From assembly GCF_011492965.1 (NCBI RefSeq), contig NZ_CP045121.1, positions 744,001-808,000 of the forward strand: a stretch of 64,000 nucleotides of DNA. Reading direction: 5' to 3'. Under the pieces are notes generated by a model that was not told the origin of the DNA, searched no databases, and saw nothing but the letters and a program-made list of their open reading frames with translations. The stretch is from Rubrobacter marinus. Its GTDB lineage: Bacteria > Actinomycetota > Rubrobacteria > Rubrobacterales > Rubrobacteraceae. Made by a program: the position numbers and the translations under genes. Positions within the stretch are counted from its first letter, which is position 1. Each line of letters begins with the position of its first letter. This document shows positions 25,812 through 34,234 of the stretch, piece after piece.

Positions 25812-27221
25812 TCAGCCGTTCTTGACGGCCTCGTTGATCTGCTGAAGGCCTGCCTTGGCGTCGGAGAAGACCATCATGGTCTTGTCGGTGTCGTAGAACA
25901 GCGGGTTGTCCACGCCGGCGAAGCCGGGGCTCAGGGAGCGCTTGACGAAGATGACCCTCTCGGCCTTCTCGACCTCGAGGATCGGCATCCCCGAGATCGG
26001 GGTGTCCTGGTCCGGGTCGTTCGCCGCCGGGTTCACGACGTCGTTGGCGCCGACGATGATCACGGCGTCGGTGTCCTCGAACTCGGGGTTTATGTCCTCG
26101 AGGTCGTAGAGCTTCTCGTAGGGGACGCCGGCCTCGGTGAGCAGGACGTTCATGTGCCCCGGCATGCGCCCGGCGACGGGGTGGATGCCGAAGAGCACCT
26201 CCTTGCCCTGCGACTCCAGCGTCTCCATCAGGTCGTGGAGGGGGCTCTGGGCCTGGGCCACGGCGAGCCCGTAGCCCGGCACGATCACGACCTTCTGCGC
26301 GTCGTCGGCGAGGTAGCCCCCGGCCTCCTCGGGGCTCGCGTCGTTGACCTCGCGGTCCTCGTCGCCCCCGCCCGAGGGCCCGGTCCCCGTCGCGGCGAGG
26401 CCGGCGAAGATGATCTTGCGCAGGGGACGGCCCAGGGCGCTGGACATCTGGCGCGTCAGGATCGTACCCGAAGCGCCCACGATGATGCCGCCGATGATCA
26501 GGATGTAGTTGTTCAGCACGAACCCGGACGCCGCGGCGGCGATGCCGGTGAACGCGTTCAGCAGCGAGATGACGATGGGCATGTCCGCCCCGCCGATCGG
26601 GATGACGAGCAGGACGCCCAAGAGCGCCGAAGCGGCGAGGATGCCGACCACGGACGCCACCGGCGAGAGGAACGGGAGGATGGACCCGTCCAGGATCGCG
26701 TTCGCCGCCAGAACGAGGATGCCGACGAAGAGGACGGCGTTGATCACCTGCTGCAGCGGGAAGACGACGGAGCCGGAGAAGGCGAGCTCCTGGAGCTTCA
26801 GGAAGGCGACGATGCTCCCCATGAAGCTGACCGTCCCGATAAGGATCGTGAGCGGCACCGTTATGGAGGCGACGATGTTCTCCTCGCCCCCGGTCTGCAA
26901 GTGGTAGAACTCCGAGAGCGCGATGAGCGCCGCCGCCCCGCCGCCGACCCCGTTGTAGGCGGCGACCATTTGGGGCATCGCCGTCATGGGTACGCGCTGC
27001 GCCGAGACCGCCCCGAGCACCGCCCCCAGCAGCGTCGCGATGCCTATCAGGAGCAGGCTCTCGAACTCGATGACGAAGAGCGTCGTTATCAGGGCGATCG
27101 CCATCCCGACGCCGGCGATCGTGTTGCCGGATCTAGCCGTCTCCGGTTTGCGCAGGCGGCGGATGCCGACGATGAACAGCGCGGCGGCCAGGAGGTAGGC
27201 CAGAAAAGTCGCGACCTGCAA
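25812..27221 (-). CDS. pntB: NAD(P) transhydrogenase subunit beta
   Basis: A 469-residue beta subunit of the proton-translocating transhydrogenase, which moves hydride between NADH and NADP using the proton gradient. About nine membrane helices lead into the cytosolic NADP-binding domain III with VIVPGYGLAVAQAQ, HPVAGRMPGHMNVLL and VIIVGANDVVNPAA. It follows the alpha-2 gene after 3 bp, and the three subunit genes form one operon. Confidence 0.96.
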   Translation of the reverse strand: MQVATFLAYLLAAALFIVGIRRLRKPETARSGNTIAGVGMAIALITTLFVIEFESLLLIGIATLLGAVLGAVSAQRVPMTAMPQMVAAYNGVGGGAAALIALSEFYHLQTGGEENIVASITVPLTILIGTVSFMGSIVAFLKLQELAFSGSVVFPLQQVINAVLFVGILVLAANAILDGSILPFLSPVASVVGILAASALLGVLLVIPIGGADMPIVISLLNAFTGIAAAASGFVLNNYILIIGGIIVGASGTILTRQMSSALGRPLRKIIFAGLAATGTGPSGGGDEDREVNDASPEEAGGYLADDAQKVVIVPGYGLAVAQAQSPLHDLMETLESQGKEVLFGIHPVAGRMPGHMNVLLTEAGVPYEKLYDLEDINPEFEDTDAVIIVGANDVVNPAANDPDQDTPISGMPILEVEKAERVIFVKRSLSPGFAGVDNPLFYDTDKTMMVFSDAKAGLQQINEAVKNG

Positions 27222-27224
27222 GGG

Positions 27225-27530
27225 TTACCTCTTCCTCTTCTTGACCTTGGGGACCGGGGGCCGGAACATGCCGAGCATCCGGTTCGTCACCCAGAAGCCG
27301 CCGACGACGTTCAGGGCTCCGAAGAAAACGGCCACGAAGCCCACGATCTGCGTGAAGACGTCGTCCGACGCGGCGAGCGCGATCATGCCGCCCACGAGGA
27401 TGACGCCGTGGATCGCGTTCGTCGCGCTCATCAGCGGGGTGTGCAGCAGGTTCGGGACGCGCGAGATCAGCTCGAACCCCAGAAACGCCGCGATCACCAG
27501 GATCGCGAGCTGCGCGAGTAGTTGCTCCAT
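27225..27530 (-). CDS. pntAB: NAD(P) transhydrogenase subunit alpha-2 (membrane part)
   Basis: A 101-residue protein with three membrane helices, forming the small membrane subunit of three-component transhydrogenases. It contains the conserved VPNLLHTPLMSATNAIHGV and GGFWVTNRML. Its start touches the pntAA stop. It ends in a basic tail (KVKKRKR). Confidence 0.95.
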   Translation of the reverse strand: MEQLLAQLAILVIAAFLGFELISRVPNLLHTPLMSATNAIHGVILVGGMIALAASDDVFTQIVGFVAVFFGALNVVGGFWVTNRMLGMFRPPVPKVKKRKR

Positions 27531-28844
27531 CTAGCGTGCCTCGCTTTCTTTGGAGGCATTCTCCAGGGCCTCCCGGGTCGGCTCGTGCCGGACCTCGCCG
27601 TCGTGCGCGATGCACGTCTTGTCTATGATCTCGTCCTCGAAGTCCAGCGCGAGGGTTACGTCCTTCTCGTCCTTCTCCTCGGCCTGGTCCTCCGTTATGT
27701 GCCCGATGAGGTTGTACATGTTGCGCGAGAGAAGCTGGCTCGCGTGGATGGGCATCTCGCTCGGCAGGTTCACGGGCCCCAGGATCCTGACCTCCTGGTG
27801 CTCCACGACCTCCCCGGGCTCCGTGAGCTCGCAGTTGCCGCCGCTCTCCGCCGCGAGGTCGACCACGACCGACCCGGGCTTCATGCTCTCGACCATCGCC
27901 TTGTCCACGAGCTGCGGGGCCTTCCTGCCCGGCACGAGCGCCGTGGTGATGACTATGTCCATCTCCTTCATGCGCTCCCGGATAAGCTTCTGGTCCTCCT
28001 CCAGCTTCTCCTTGGACCAGCCCTCATCCTCTTCCTCGTCTTCGTCCTCCTCGTCCTCTTCCTCGCCCTCAACGATGTACTCGTCGCGCGGCGGCTCGGC
28101 GAAGGAGTAGAAGCCCAACGACGCCATGAACTTGCGGAAGCCGGTGGGACGGTACTCCTCGTACTCGTCCTCCTGCCCGTCCTCCTCCTTCTCGTCCTCG
28201 GAGTCGATAAACGTCGCGCCCAGGGACTGGGCCTGCTCCTTGGTCTCGGGCCGGATGTCGTAGGCGAAGACCTCGCCGCCCAAGCGGTTCATGATCGCGA
28301 TGGCCTGCAGCCCCGCCACCGCGACCCCGAAGATCATGACCTTCGCGGCCTTTGTGGTGCCGGCGGCGGTCGAGAGCATGGGCACGTACTTGCCCAGGTT
28401 GTTCGCCGCTATAAGGGCGGTCTTGTAGCCCGCGATCGAGCCCATCGAGGAGAGCGCGTCCATCGCCTGCGCGACGCTCGTGCGCGGGATGGCCTCGTTG
28501 GAGAAGACGGTCACGCCCGCGTCGGCGAGCGCCTTGACCACCTCCGCGTTCTGCGGCCCGTTGATAAAGCAGACGAGGACGAGGCCCTCGTGCATCTTCC
28601 CGATCTCGTCCTCCGTCGGCCTCGCCACCTTGACGACGAGGTCGGCCTCCCCGTAGATCTCCCCAACGCCGTCGACGACCCTGGCCCCGGCGTCCTCGTA
28701 GTTCTCGTCGAGGTTGTAGTCTCGCCCCGCGCCCGTCTCCACGAGGACCTCGAAGCCGTCTTTGACGAGCTTGGCTACGGTCTCGGGCACGATCCCGACC
28801 CGGCGCTCGCCCTCGGCAATCTCCTTTGGCACCCCTACCTTCAC
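27531..28844 (-). CDS. pntAA: NAD(P) transhydrogenase subunit alpha-1 with acidic insertion
   Basis: The soluble NAD(H)-binding subunit, related to alanine dehydrogenase: MKVGVPKEIAEGERRVGIVP, IFGVAVAGLQAIAIMNRLG for dinucleotide binding, and VITTALVPGRKAPQLV. At 437 residues it is longer than the usual 370-390 because of an insertion at about residues 214-285. The insertion is dominated by Glu and Asp (GEEEDEEDEDEEEDEGW) with a small hydrophobic patch, FRKFMASLGFYSFAEPP. The insertion falls between the NAD-binding fold and the ITTALVPG strand. GTG start with GAGGAGAG upstream. Confidence 0.93.
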   Translation of the reverse strand: MKVGVPKEIAEGERRVGIVPETVAKLVKDGFEVLVETGAGRDYNLDENYEDAGARVVDGVGEIYGEADLVVKVARPTEDEIGKMHEGLVLVCFINGPQNAEVVKALADAGVTVFSNEAIPRTSVAQAMDALSSMGSIAGYKTALIAANNLGKYVPMLSTAAGTTKAAKVMIFGVAVAGLQAIAIMNRLGGEVFAYDIRPETKEQAQSLGATFIDSEDEKEEDGQEDEYEEYRPTGFRKFMASLGFYSFAEPPRDEYIVEGEEEDEEDEDEEEDEGWSKEKLEEDQKLIRERMKEMDIVITTALVPGRKAPQLVDKAMVESMKPGSVVVDLAAESGGNCELTEPGEVVEHQEVRILGPVNLPSEMPIHASQLLSRNMYNLIGHITEDQAEEKDEKDVTLALDFEDEIIDKTCIAHDGEVRHEPTREALENASKESEAR

Positions 28845-28949
28845 GCACTCTCCTCTTACATGGTCCCCGCATTTAAGGGCCGGATTATATAGGCGCCCGC
28901 CTCACGCGCGCAAAAGCCGCACCGTCGCCGAAGCCTGGCCGTTTTGTTA

Positions 28950-28977
28950 TTGCAACGTAATTTTTGCGGGTTATGCT
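28950..28977 (+). promoter_or_regulatory. Sigma-70-like promoter for the sortase gene
   Basis: TTGCAA (28950-28955) and TATGCT (28972-28977) are spaced 16 bp apart in a locally AT-rich stretch between the divergent pntAA and sortase genes. Confidence 0.55.
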
Positions 28978-29025
28978 CTCCGGCGTGCAGTACCAAACGT
29001 TTCTGAACGGAGGGGAGGTGGCGGT

Positions 29026-29649
29026 TTGAAGAAGTTCGAGAAGAGGCGCTCACCCCGGCGCGTGGGCTCGGGGCTCGCCCTGCTCGTGGTCTTCGTCGGG
29101 CTCGGCCTCCTCGGCTACGGGCTCTGGGCCGAGGTGGCGCCGATGCTCCAGGCGTACACAGCCCCGGAGGAGAGCCAGGCCCCCGCGGACGGCACCACGA
29201 TGACGCTCGACATCCCCAAGATGGAGCTGGAGGACGTAGAGGTCCGCAGCACGCCGGTCTCGGACTCCTCGGCGCTTGACACCGGCGCCCAGCACGTCGA
29301 CGGCACGGGCTTCCCGTGGGAGGAGGGATCGAACGTCTACGTGGCCGGCCACCGCATCGGCTACCCCGGCACCGGGTCCTACCTCGTCTTCTACGACCTC
29401 GACGCGCTGGAGAACGGCGACGAGGTGATCCTGACCGATGCCGACGGCACGAGGTACACGTACGCCGTCTTTACCAGCTTCGTCGTCGGACCCTCCGACT
29501 ACGAGGTCACCCGTCCCGTCCCCGGCAAGAGCGTCGTCAGCCTCCAGACCTGCACCCTCCCGGACTACTCCGAGAGGTTCATAGTCCAGGCCGAGCTCGT
29601 CAGCGTCTCGGGGGAAGACGTGCAGGCGCAGTACCAGTACGACACCTGA
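29026..29649 (+). CDS. Class E sortase, membrane-anchored
   Basis: A 207-residue sortase that attaches surface proteins to the cell wall by transpeptidation. A basic start and a membrane helix (about 14-36) orient the catalytic domain outside. The catalytic triad is visible: His109 in VYVAGHRIGYPG, Cys176 in SLQTCTLPDY and Arg184 in SERFIVQAE. The TTG at 29026 is chosen because AGGGGAGGTGG lies just before it. No sorting-signal substrate is encoded nearby in this window. The next gene is a paralogue. Confidence 0.9.
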   Translation: MKKFEKRRSPRRVGSGLALLVVFVGLGLLGYGLWAEVAPMLQAYTAPEESQAPADGTTMTLDIPKMELEDVEVRSTPVSDSSALDTGAQHVDGTGFPWEEGSNVYVAGHRIGYPGTGSYLVFYDLDALENGDEVILTDADGTRYTYAVFTSFVVGPSDYEVTRPVPGKSVVSLQTCTLPDYSERFIVQAELVSVSGEDVQAQYQYDT

Positions 29650-29795
29650 GATCGGGGCATGCAAACGCCGCCCAAGCGGCAGAACGCACGGCTCCGGGAA
29701 CCGTGGCCGAAGCGTTGCGCGAGCGTAATCGTCCTGTAATCCGTACCTCTTACAGTATCCGTAGAGCAGGGCGGGACGAAGAGAAGGAGACGAAG

Positions 29796-30398
29796 ATGCG
29801 TTTGAAGAGCTCGATACTGGCGGTTATCGCCTCGCTTATGGTCCTGACCCTCGCCTCGTGCGGCGGGGGCTCCGGTGACAGCGCCAACGCCCCGGCCGCC
29901 CCCCAGGAGCCCGAAGAGCGCGCCGAGCCCGCCGCCCCGGCCGGCGACGAGACGCAAGCCGAGGTGCCCGAGGACAAGACGCTCAGGCTCACCATCCCCA
30001 AGATGGCCCGCATCGAGGACGACGTCATCCCCACCACCGCCGGAGACGACGAGGCCGCCCTCAAGGACCACGCCGCCATACACCTCGAGGGGACCGGCTA
30101 CCCGTGGGAGGAGGAGGCCAACGTCTACGTGGCCGGCCACCGCCTGGGCTACCCCAACACCGACTCGTTCCTGGCGTTCTGGGACCTCGACGCGCTGGAG
30201 AACGGGGACAGGATCAGGGTGAAGGACGCCAACGGCAAGGAGTACGTCTACGAGGTGTTCAAGGAGTTCGACGTGGCGCCCACCGACCTGTACGTGCTGG
30301 ACCCGGTGGCGGGCAAGAACGTGCTGACGCTGCAGACGTGCACCTTGCCGGACTACTCGAGGCGGCTCATCGTCCAGGCCGAGCTCAAGCAGGGCTAG
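29796..30398 (+). CDS. Class E sortase with predicted lipoprotein anchor
   Basis: A 200-residue paralogue of the preceding sortase. Instead of a transmembrane anchor it has a lipoprotein signal peptide with lipobox L-A-S-C22, then a Gly/Ser/Pro/Glu-rich linker of about 40 residues and the sortase domain with His115 (VYVAGHRLGYP), Cys182 (LQTCTLPDY) and Arg189/190. The ATG at 29796 follows GAAGGAGA. The two domains share long identical stretches (GYPWEEE/GFPWEEG, LDALENGD), pointing to local duplication. A 20-bp terminator follows. Confidence 0.88.
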   Translation: MRLKSSILAVIASLMVLTLASCGGGSGDSANAPAAPQEPEERAEPAAPAGDETQAEVPEDKTLRLTIPKMARIEDDVIPTTAGDDEAALKDHAAIHLEGTGYPWEEEANVYVAGHRLGYPNTDSFLAFWDLDALENGDRIRVKDANGKEYVYEVFKEFDVAPTDLYVLDPVAGKNVLTLQTCTLPDYSRRLIVQAELKQG

Positions 30399-30438
30399 CC
30401 CAAAAACGCACGGGGTCGCGGGGCGACCCGCAGACGAA

Positions 30439-30481
30439 AAGGAGAGGGGGCCGGGTTCTGTGAACCCGGCCCCCTCTCCTT
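30439..30481 (+). terminator. 20-bp perfect terminator hairpin
   Basis: A perfect 20-bp stem (30439-30458 with 30462-30481) with loop TGT, preceded by AAAA and followed by TTG-rich sequence. It also faces the convergent ferredoxin gene. Confidence 0.9.
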
Positions 30482-30534
30482 GCTCTCCGTGGCGACGATT
30501 CGGGTAATTACCGGCTGAGGAACCACGTCCCCGG

Positions 30535-30993
30535 TTACTTCTTTGCGGCTTTCCGCGGCCGGCGTTCGGCGGCGAGGCGCCGGACCGGGGTACCGTTCGC
30601 GAGGTGCTCCTCGACGACCTCCGGGACGTCCTTCTCGCGAAGGCCCAGGTACCAGGTGCCCTTGGTCTCCGCCCCGTCGTAGACGACGGCGTTGGGGCCG
30701 TGCTTGCAGAGGCCGAGGCAGCCGACGGCGTCGGTGCGGACCTCCCCGAGGAGGCCGGAGGCTCGCAGTTCGCCCTTGAGCGTCTTTCTCACGTCCTTCG
30801 CGCCGCGCTTCTTGCAGTCGCCGCCGGTGCAGATCAGGACGTGCGACTCGTAATCTCTTACCTTCGCCGCAGGCCTTGCATCAACGACCGCGACGGCGCC
30901 TTCGTGACCCTTCTTGGACTTCTTCTTCTTGGAGATGGTCGCCTCCGTACTCGGCCCCGGCCCGCGCGGGCCGGGGATGTCCTCTATCGCCAA
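30535..30993 (-). CDS. Thioredoxin-like [2Fe-2S] ferredoxin
   Basis: A (2Fe-2S) ferredoxin of the thioredoxin-like/NuoE type. Cluster Cys are in HVLICTGGDCKKRG and AVGCLGLCKHGPNAVVY, followed by the usual WYLGLREKDVPEVVEEHL. A Lys-rich N-terminal segment (SKKKKSKKGHEG) and basic C-terminus are unusual. The start is uncertain: a TTG at 30993 gives 152 residues, with no good ATG or GTG closer to the domain. Probably an electron carrier; partner unknown. Confidence 0.82.
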   Translation of the reverse strand: MAIEDIPGPRGPGPSTEATISKKKKSKKGHEGAVAVVDARPAAKVRDYESHVLICTGGDCKKRGAKDVRKTLKGELRASGLLGEVRTDAVGCLGLCKHGPNAVVYDGAETKGTWYLGLREKDVPEVVEEHLANGTPVRRLAAERRPRKAAKK

Positions 30994-31116
30994 TTGAGAA
31001 TCGTTCCCAGTAGGCGACTTATACCACGATCCGGGCGCGGGCGGTAAGATGGGGCGTGAGGTAGAACACGCTGCGTGGTCGGAGGGTGGAGGACGTTTGA
31101 TCTGCAGGGTTGTGGC

Positions 31117-32022
31117 ATGGGAGGGCGGGTTTTGAGCCCGCAGGCCGTTATCGACGTGGGGTCCAACACGATCCACCTTCTCGTCGGGGAGGTGGAGAAC
31201 GGGGCGGTCCTGCCGGTGACGGGGAGAAGTTCTCGGCCCGTCTCGGGCGGGGTGGACAAGACAGGGAGGATCGAGGAGCGGCGCATACCGCTCGCCGCCG
31301 AGGCGATCAAGCTCTTCGGCATGGTGGCGAAGATGAACGGGGCGCCCGAGCCGACGGTGTTGGCGACGAGCGCCGTGCGGGATGCCGAGAACGGCGGGGA
31401 GCTCGTGGAGGAGGTGCGCAGGACGTCGGGGCTCGAGATGCGGCTCATCTCGGGCGAGGAGGAGGCGGATCTCGGGTTCCGCGGGGCCGTCTCGGCGCTC
31501 GGGGAGGGCTACGTCTGGGAGGCGCCCGCGCTCGTCGTGGACCTCGGCGGCGGGTCCGCGCAGCTTATCCTCGGAGACGCGACGGAGGGGGCCCAGAAGC
31601 AGGTCTCGCTGCCCCTGGGGTCCAACCGCACCACCGAGCGCTTCTCCGCCGGCGACCGGCCCAACCCCAAGGAGCTCAAGGCCCTGAGGAAGGCCGCGCG
31701 CGAGATGCTGCCCGACTGGAAGCTGTCCAAGCGGACGGCGGTCGTTGCTATCGGGGGCTCTGCGCGGGCGGTACTCAAGGTGACGCGGGACGAGTTGACG
31801 GCCGAGAAGCTGAAGAAGCTCGCGGAGGAGCTCTCCGGCAGGCCCGCGGCGGTGCTGGCGCGGGAGGAGGGGCTCACGCCCGAGCGGGCGCGGGTGCTCC
31901 CCGCGGCGGCGGCGACGCTGGCCGCGATCCTGCAGCGCTACGAGAAGCCGTCCCTGACCGTCGCGCGCGGCGGTATCAGGGAGGGCGCGATCCTCGCGCT
32001 CGCCGAAGAAGCGGGCGGATAA
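31117..32022 (+). CDS. ppx: Ppx/GppA family exopolyphosphatase
   Basis: A 301-residue ASKHA-fold phosphatase. The first phosphate loop is AVIDVGSNTIHLLV and the second is LVVDLGGGSAQLIL, with ATSAVRDAEN and ISGEEEA between. It lacks the C-terminal HD-like domain of long Ppx proteins, as do most actinobacterial versions. It lies 30 bp upstream of ppk in the same direction, so synthesis and hydrolysis of polyphosphate are encoded together. It could also act on pppGpp. Confidence 0.9.
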   Translation: MGGRVLSPQAVIDVGSNTIHLLVGEVENGAVLPVTGRSSRPVSGGVDKTGRIEERRIPLAAEAIKLFGMVAKMNGAPEPTVLATSAVRDAENGGELVEEVRRTSGLEMRLISGEEEADLGFRGAVSALGEGYVWEAPALVVDLGGGSAQLILGDATEGAQKQVSLPLGSNRTTERFSAGDRPNPKELKALRKAAREMLPDWKLSKRTAVVAIGGSARAVLKVTRDELTAEKLKKLAEELSGRPAAVLAREEGLTPERARVLPAAAATLAAILQRYEKPSLTVARGGIREGAILALAEEAGG

Positions 32023-32052
32023 AGATAGGAGACCCGAACGGGGGGAAGTAGA

Positions 32053-34141
32053 TTGAGCATCGCCGAGAAGACCACGAGCCTTTCCGATCCGTCGCTGTAC
32101 ATCAACCGGGAGCTCTCGTGGCTCGGCTTCAACGAGCGGGTTCTGGCCCAGGCCAGGGACGAGCGGCACCCGCTCCTCGAGAGGGCGAGGTTCGTCTCGA
32201 TCTCAGAGACCAACCTCGACGAGTTCTTTATGATCCGGGTCTCGGGCCTCCAGCAGCAGGTCCTCAACGAGCTGCCGAACCCGGTCCCGGACGGGATGAC
32301 CCCGGAGGAGCAGCTCGGCCGCGTCTACGAGCACACCGAGCGCTTCCTCGCCGAGCAGCGCGAGATCCTGAGGGACGAGCTCCTGCCGGCGCTCGACGAG
32401 CAGGGGATAAGGCTCGTCCCCTACGGCAAGATCGGCAAGAAGGAGAAGCGGGAGCTTCGGGCGATGTTCGCCCGGGACATCCTGCCGATCCTGACGCCCC
32501 TCGCCATAGACCCGGCGCACCCCTTCCCCCACATCTCCAACCTCTCCCTGAACCTGCTCGTCGTCATAGGCGACGGGGGGAGGGAGCTTATGGCGCGGAT
32601 AAAGGTGCCGACCACGATCCGCCGCTTCTTGAAGGTCCCGCCGACGGAGGAGCCGGAGGCCGCACCGGCGCCCGGGACGCACGAGGAGATAAAGCTCGTG
32701 CGCGTCGAGGAGGTTATCGCGGCCAACCTCGACGAGCTCTTCCCGGGGAAGGAGATCCTCTCCAGCCACGTCTTCCAGGTGACGCGCAACGCCGACCTCG
32801 TGATAGAGGAGGACGAGGCGAGCGACCTCCTGCAGGCGATAGAGGACGAACTGGAGGGCCGCTGGTTCGGCCAGAGCGTCAGGCTGATGGTCGCCGACTC
32901 GATGCCCAGGGAGCTTCGGGAGTGGCTGACGGAGAACCTGGAGGTGGACGCGGGCTCCGTCTTCGCGGTGCCGGAACCCCTTGGCCTCGGGACCTCGACG
33001 AGCTCACGCACCTCGACCGCGGGACCTGCTCTACCCGCCGCCCACGCCGAGGGTGCCGCCGGAGATCCGGGCGGCCCGCTCCATCACCTCGGCGATCCGG
33101 GAGGGGACGTCCTCCTCTACCACCCCTACGACTCGTTCGCCCCGGTGGTGGAGTTCGTGCGGGCGGCGGCGGCCGACCCCGACGTCCTCGCCGTGAAGCA
33201 GACCCTCTACCGGGTGGGATCCAACTCGCCGATCATCGAGGCCCTGAAGGGGGCGCGCGACGAGCAGACGCAGGTCGCCGTCCTCGTGGAGCTGAAGGCG
33301 CGCTTCGACGAGGAGCCGAACATCGTCTGGGCGAGGCAGCTCGAGGCCAGGGGCGTGCACGTGGCCTACGGGATCGTGGGCTTCAAGACGCACGCGAAGA
33401 TGTGCCTCGTGGTGCGCCGGGAGGGCGGCGAGAAGCCGGGGCTGAGGCGCTACGTCCACATGGGGACGGGCAACTACAACCCCGGGACCGCCCGCGTCTA
33501 CACGGACTTCTCGTACTTCACCGACGATCCCGGCATGGCCGAGGACGGGACGGACCTCTTCAACTACCTCACCGGCTACTCGGAGCAGGAGGATTTCCAC
33601 GAGCTGCTCGTCGCCCCGCTGACGATGCGCCGCAGGTTCGTGGAGCTTATCCGGGAGGAGGCGGAGAAGGCGAAGGGGGGCGAGCCCGCCCGGATCTCCT
33701 TCAAGATGAACAACCTCACGGACCCCGCATCATCGAGGAGCTCTACCTCGCCTCGCAGGCGGGGTGAAGATAGAGATGATCATCCGCGGCATCTGCTGCC
33801 TGAGGCCGGGGCTCCCGGGATAAGCGAGAACATCCGCGTGGTCTCGCTCGTCGGGCGCTTCCTCGAGCACGCGAGGGCGTTCGCCTTCGGGCCGGGACGA
33901 GCGGATCTACCTCGGCTCGGCCGACCTGATGCAGCGCAACCTCGACCGCAGGATTGAGACGATGTTCCCCCTGCGCGAGGCGCGCCACCGCGAGAAGATA
34001 CGGCGCCTCTTCGACCTCCAGCTCGCCGACACCGCGAACTCCTGGGAGCTCAAGCCGGAGGGCTCCTACGAGCGCCTCTGCCCGAGCGAGGGGGAGGAGC
34101 CCCTGGACAGCCAGGCACTCCTCCTCGAAGAGCCGCTCTAG
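32053..34141 (+). CDS. ppk1: Polyphosphate kinase 1, multiply frameshifted in this assembly
   Basis: PPK1 reversibly makes polyphosphate from ATP. Conserved blocks are YINRELSWLGFNERVL, FPHISNLSLNLLV, the catalytic-His segment FKTHAKMCLVVR, HMGTGNYNPGTARVYTDF and a C-terminal RNLDRRIETMFPL. The frame is broken at seven sites: G runs at about 32989, 33021 and 33113, C run 33723-33726, and G runs at 33761, 33817 and 33894 (two bases missing at the last). Restoring these eight bases gives a 698-residue protein of normal PPK1 length, so I regard the gene as intact. TTG start with GGGGGAAG. Confidence 0.88.
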
Positions 34142-34234
34142 GGCGCCCCGGGGGGCGGTGCGGCCCTCCGAAGAGACCGGAGAGTGCTACAGTCCGCACA
34201 GTTGAGAGACCGGCCGAAGCAGAGGGGAGCAGGC

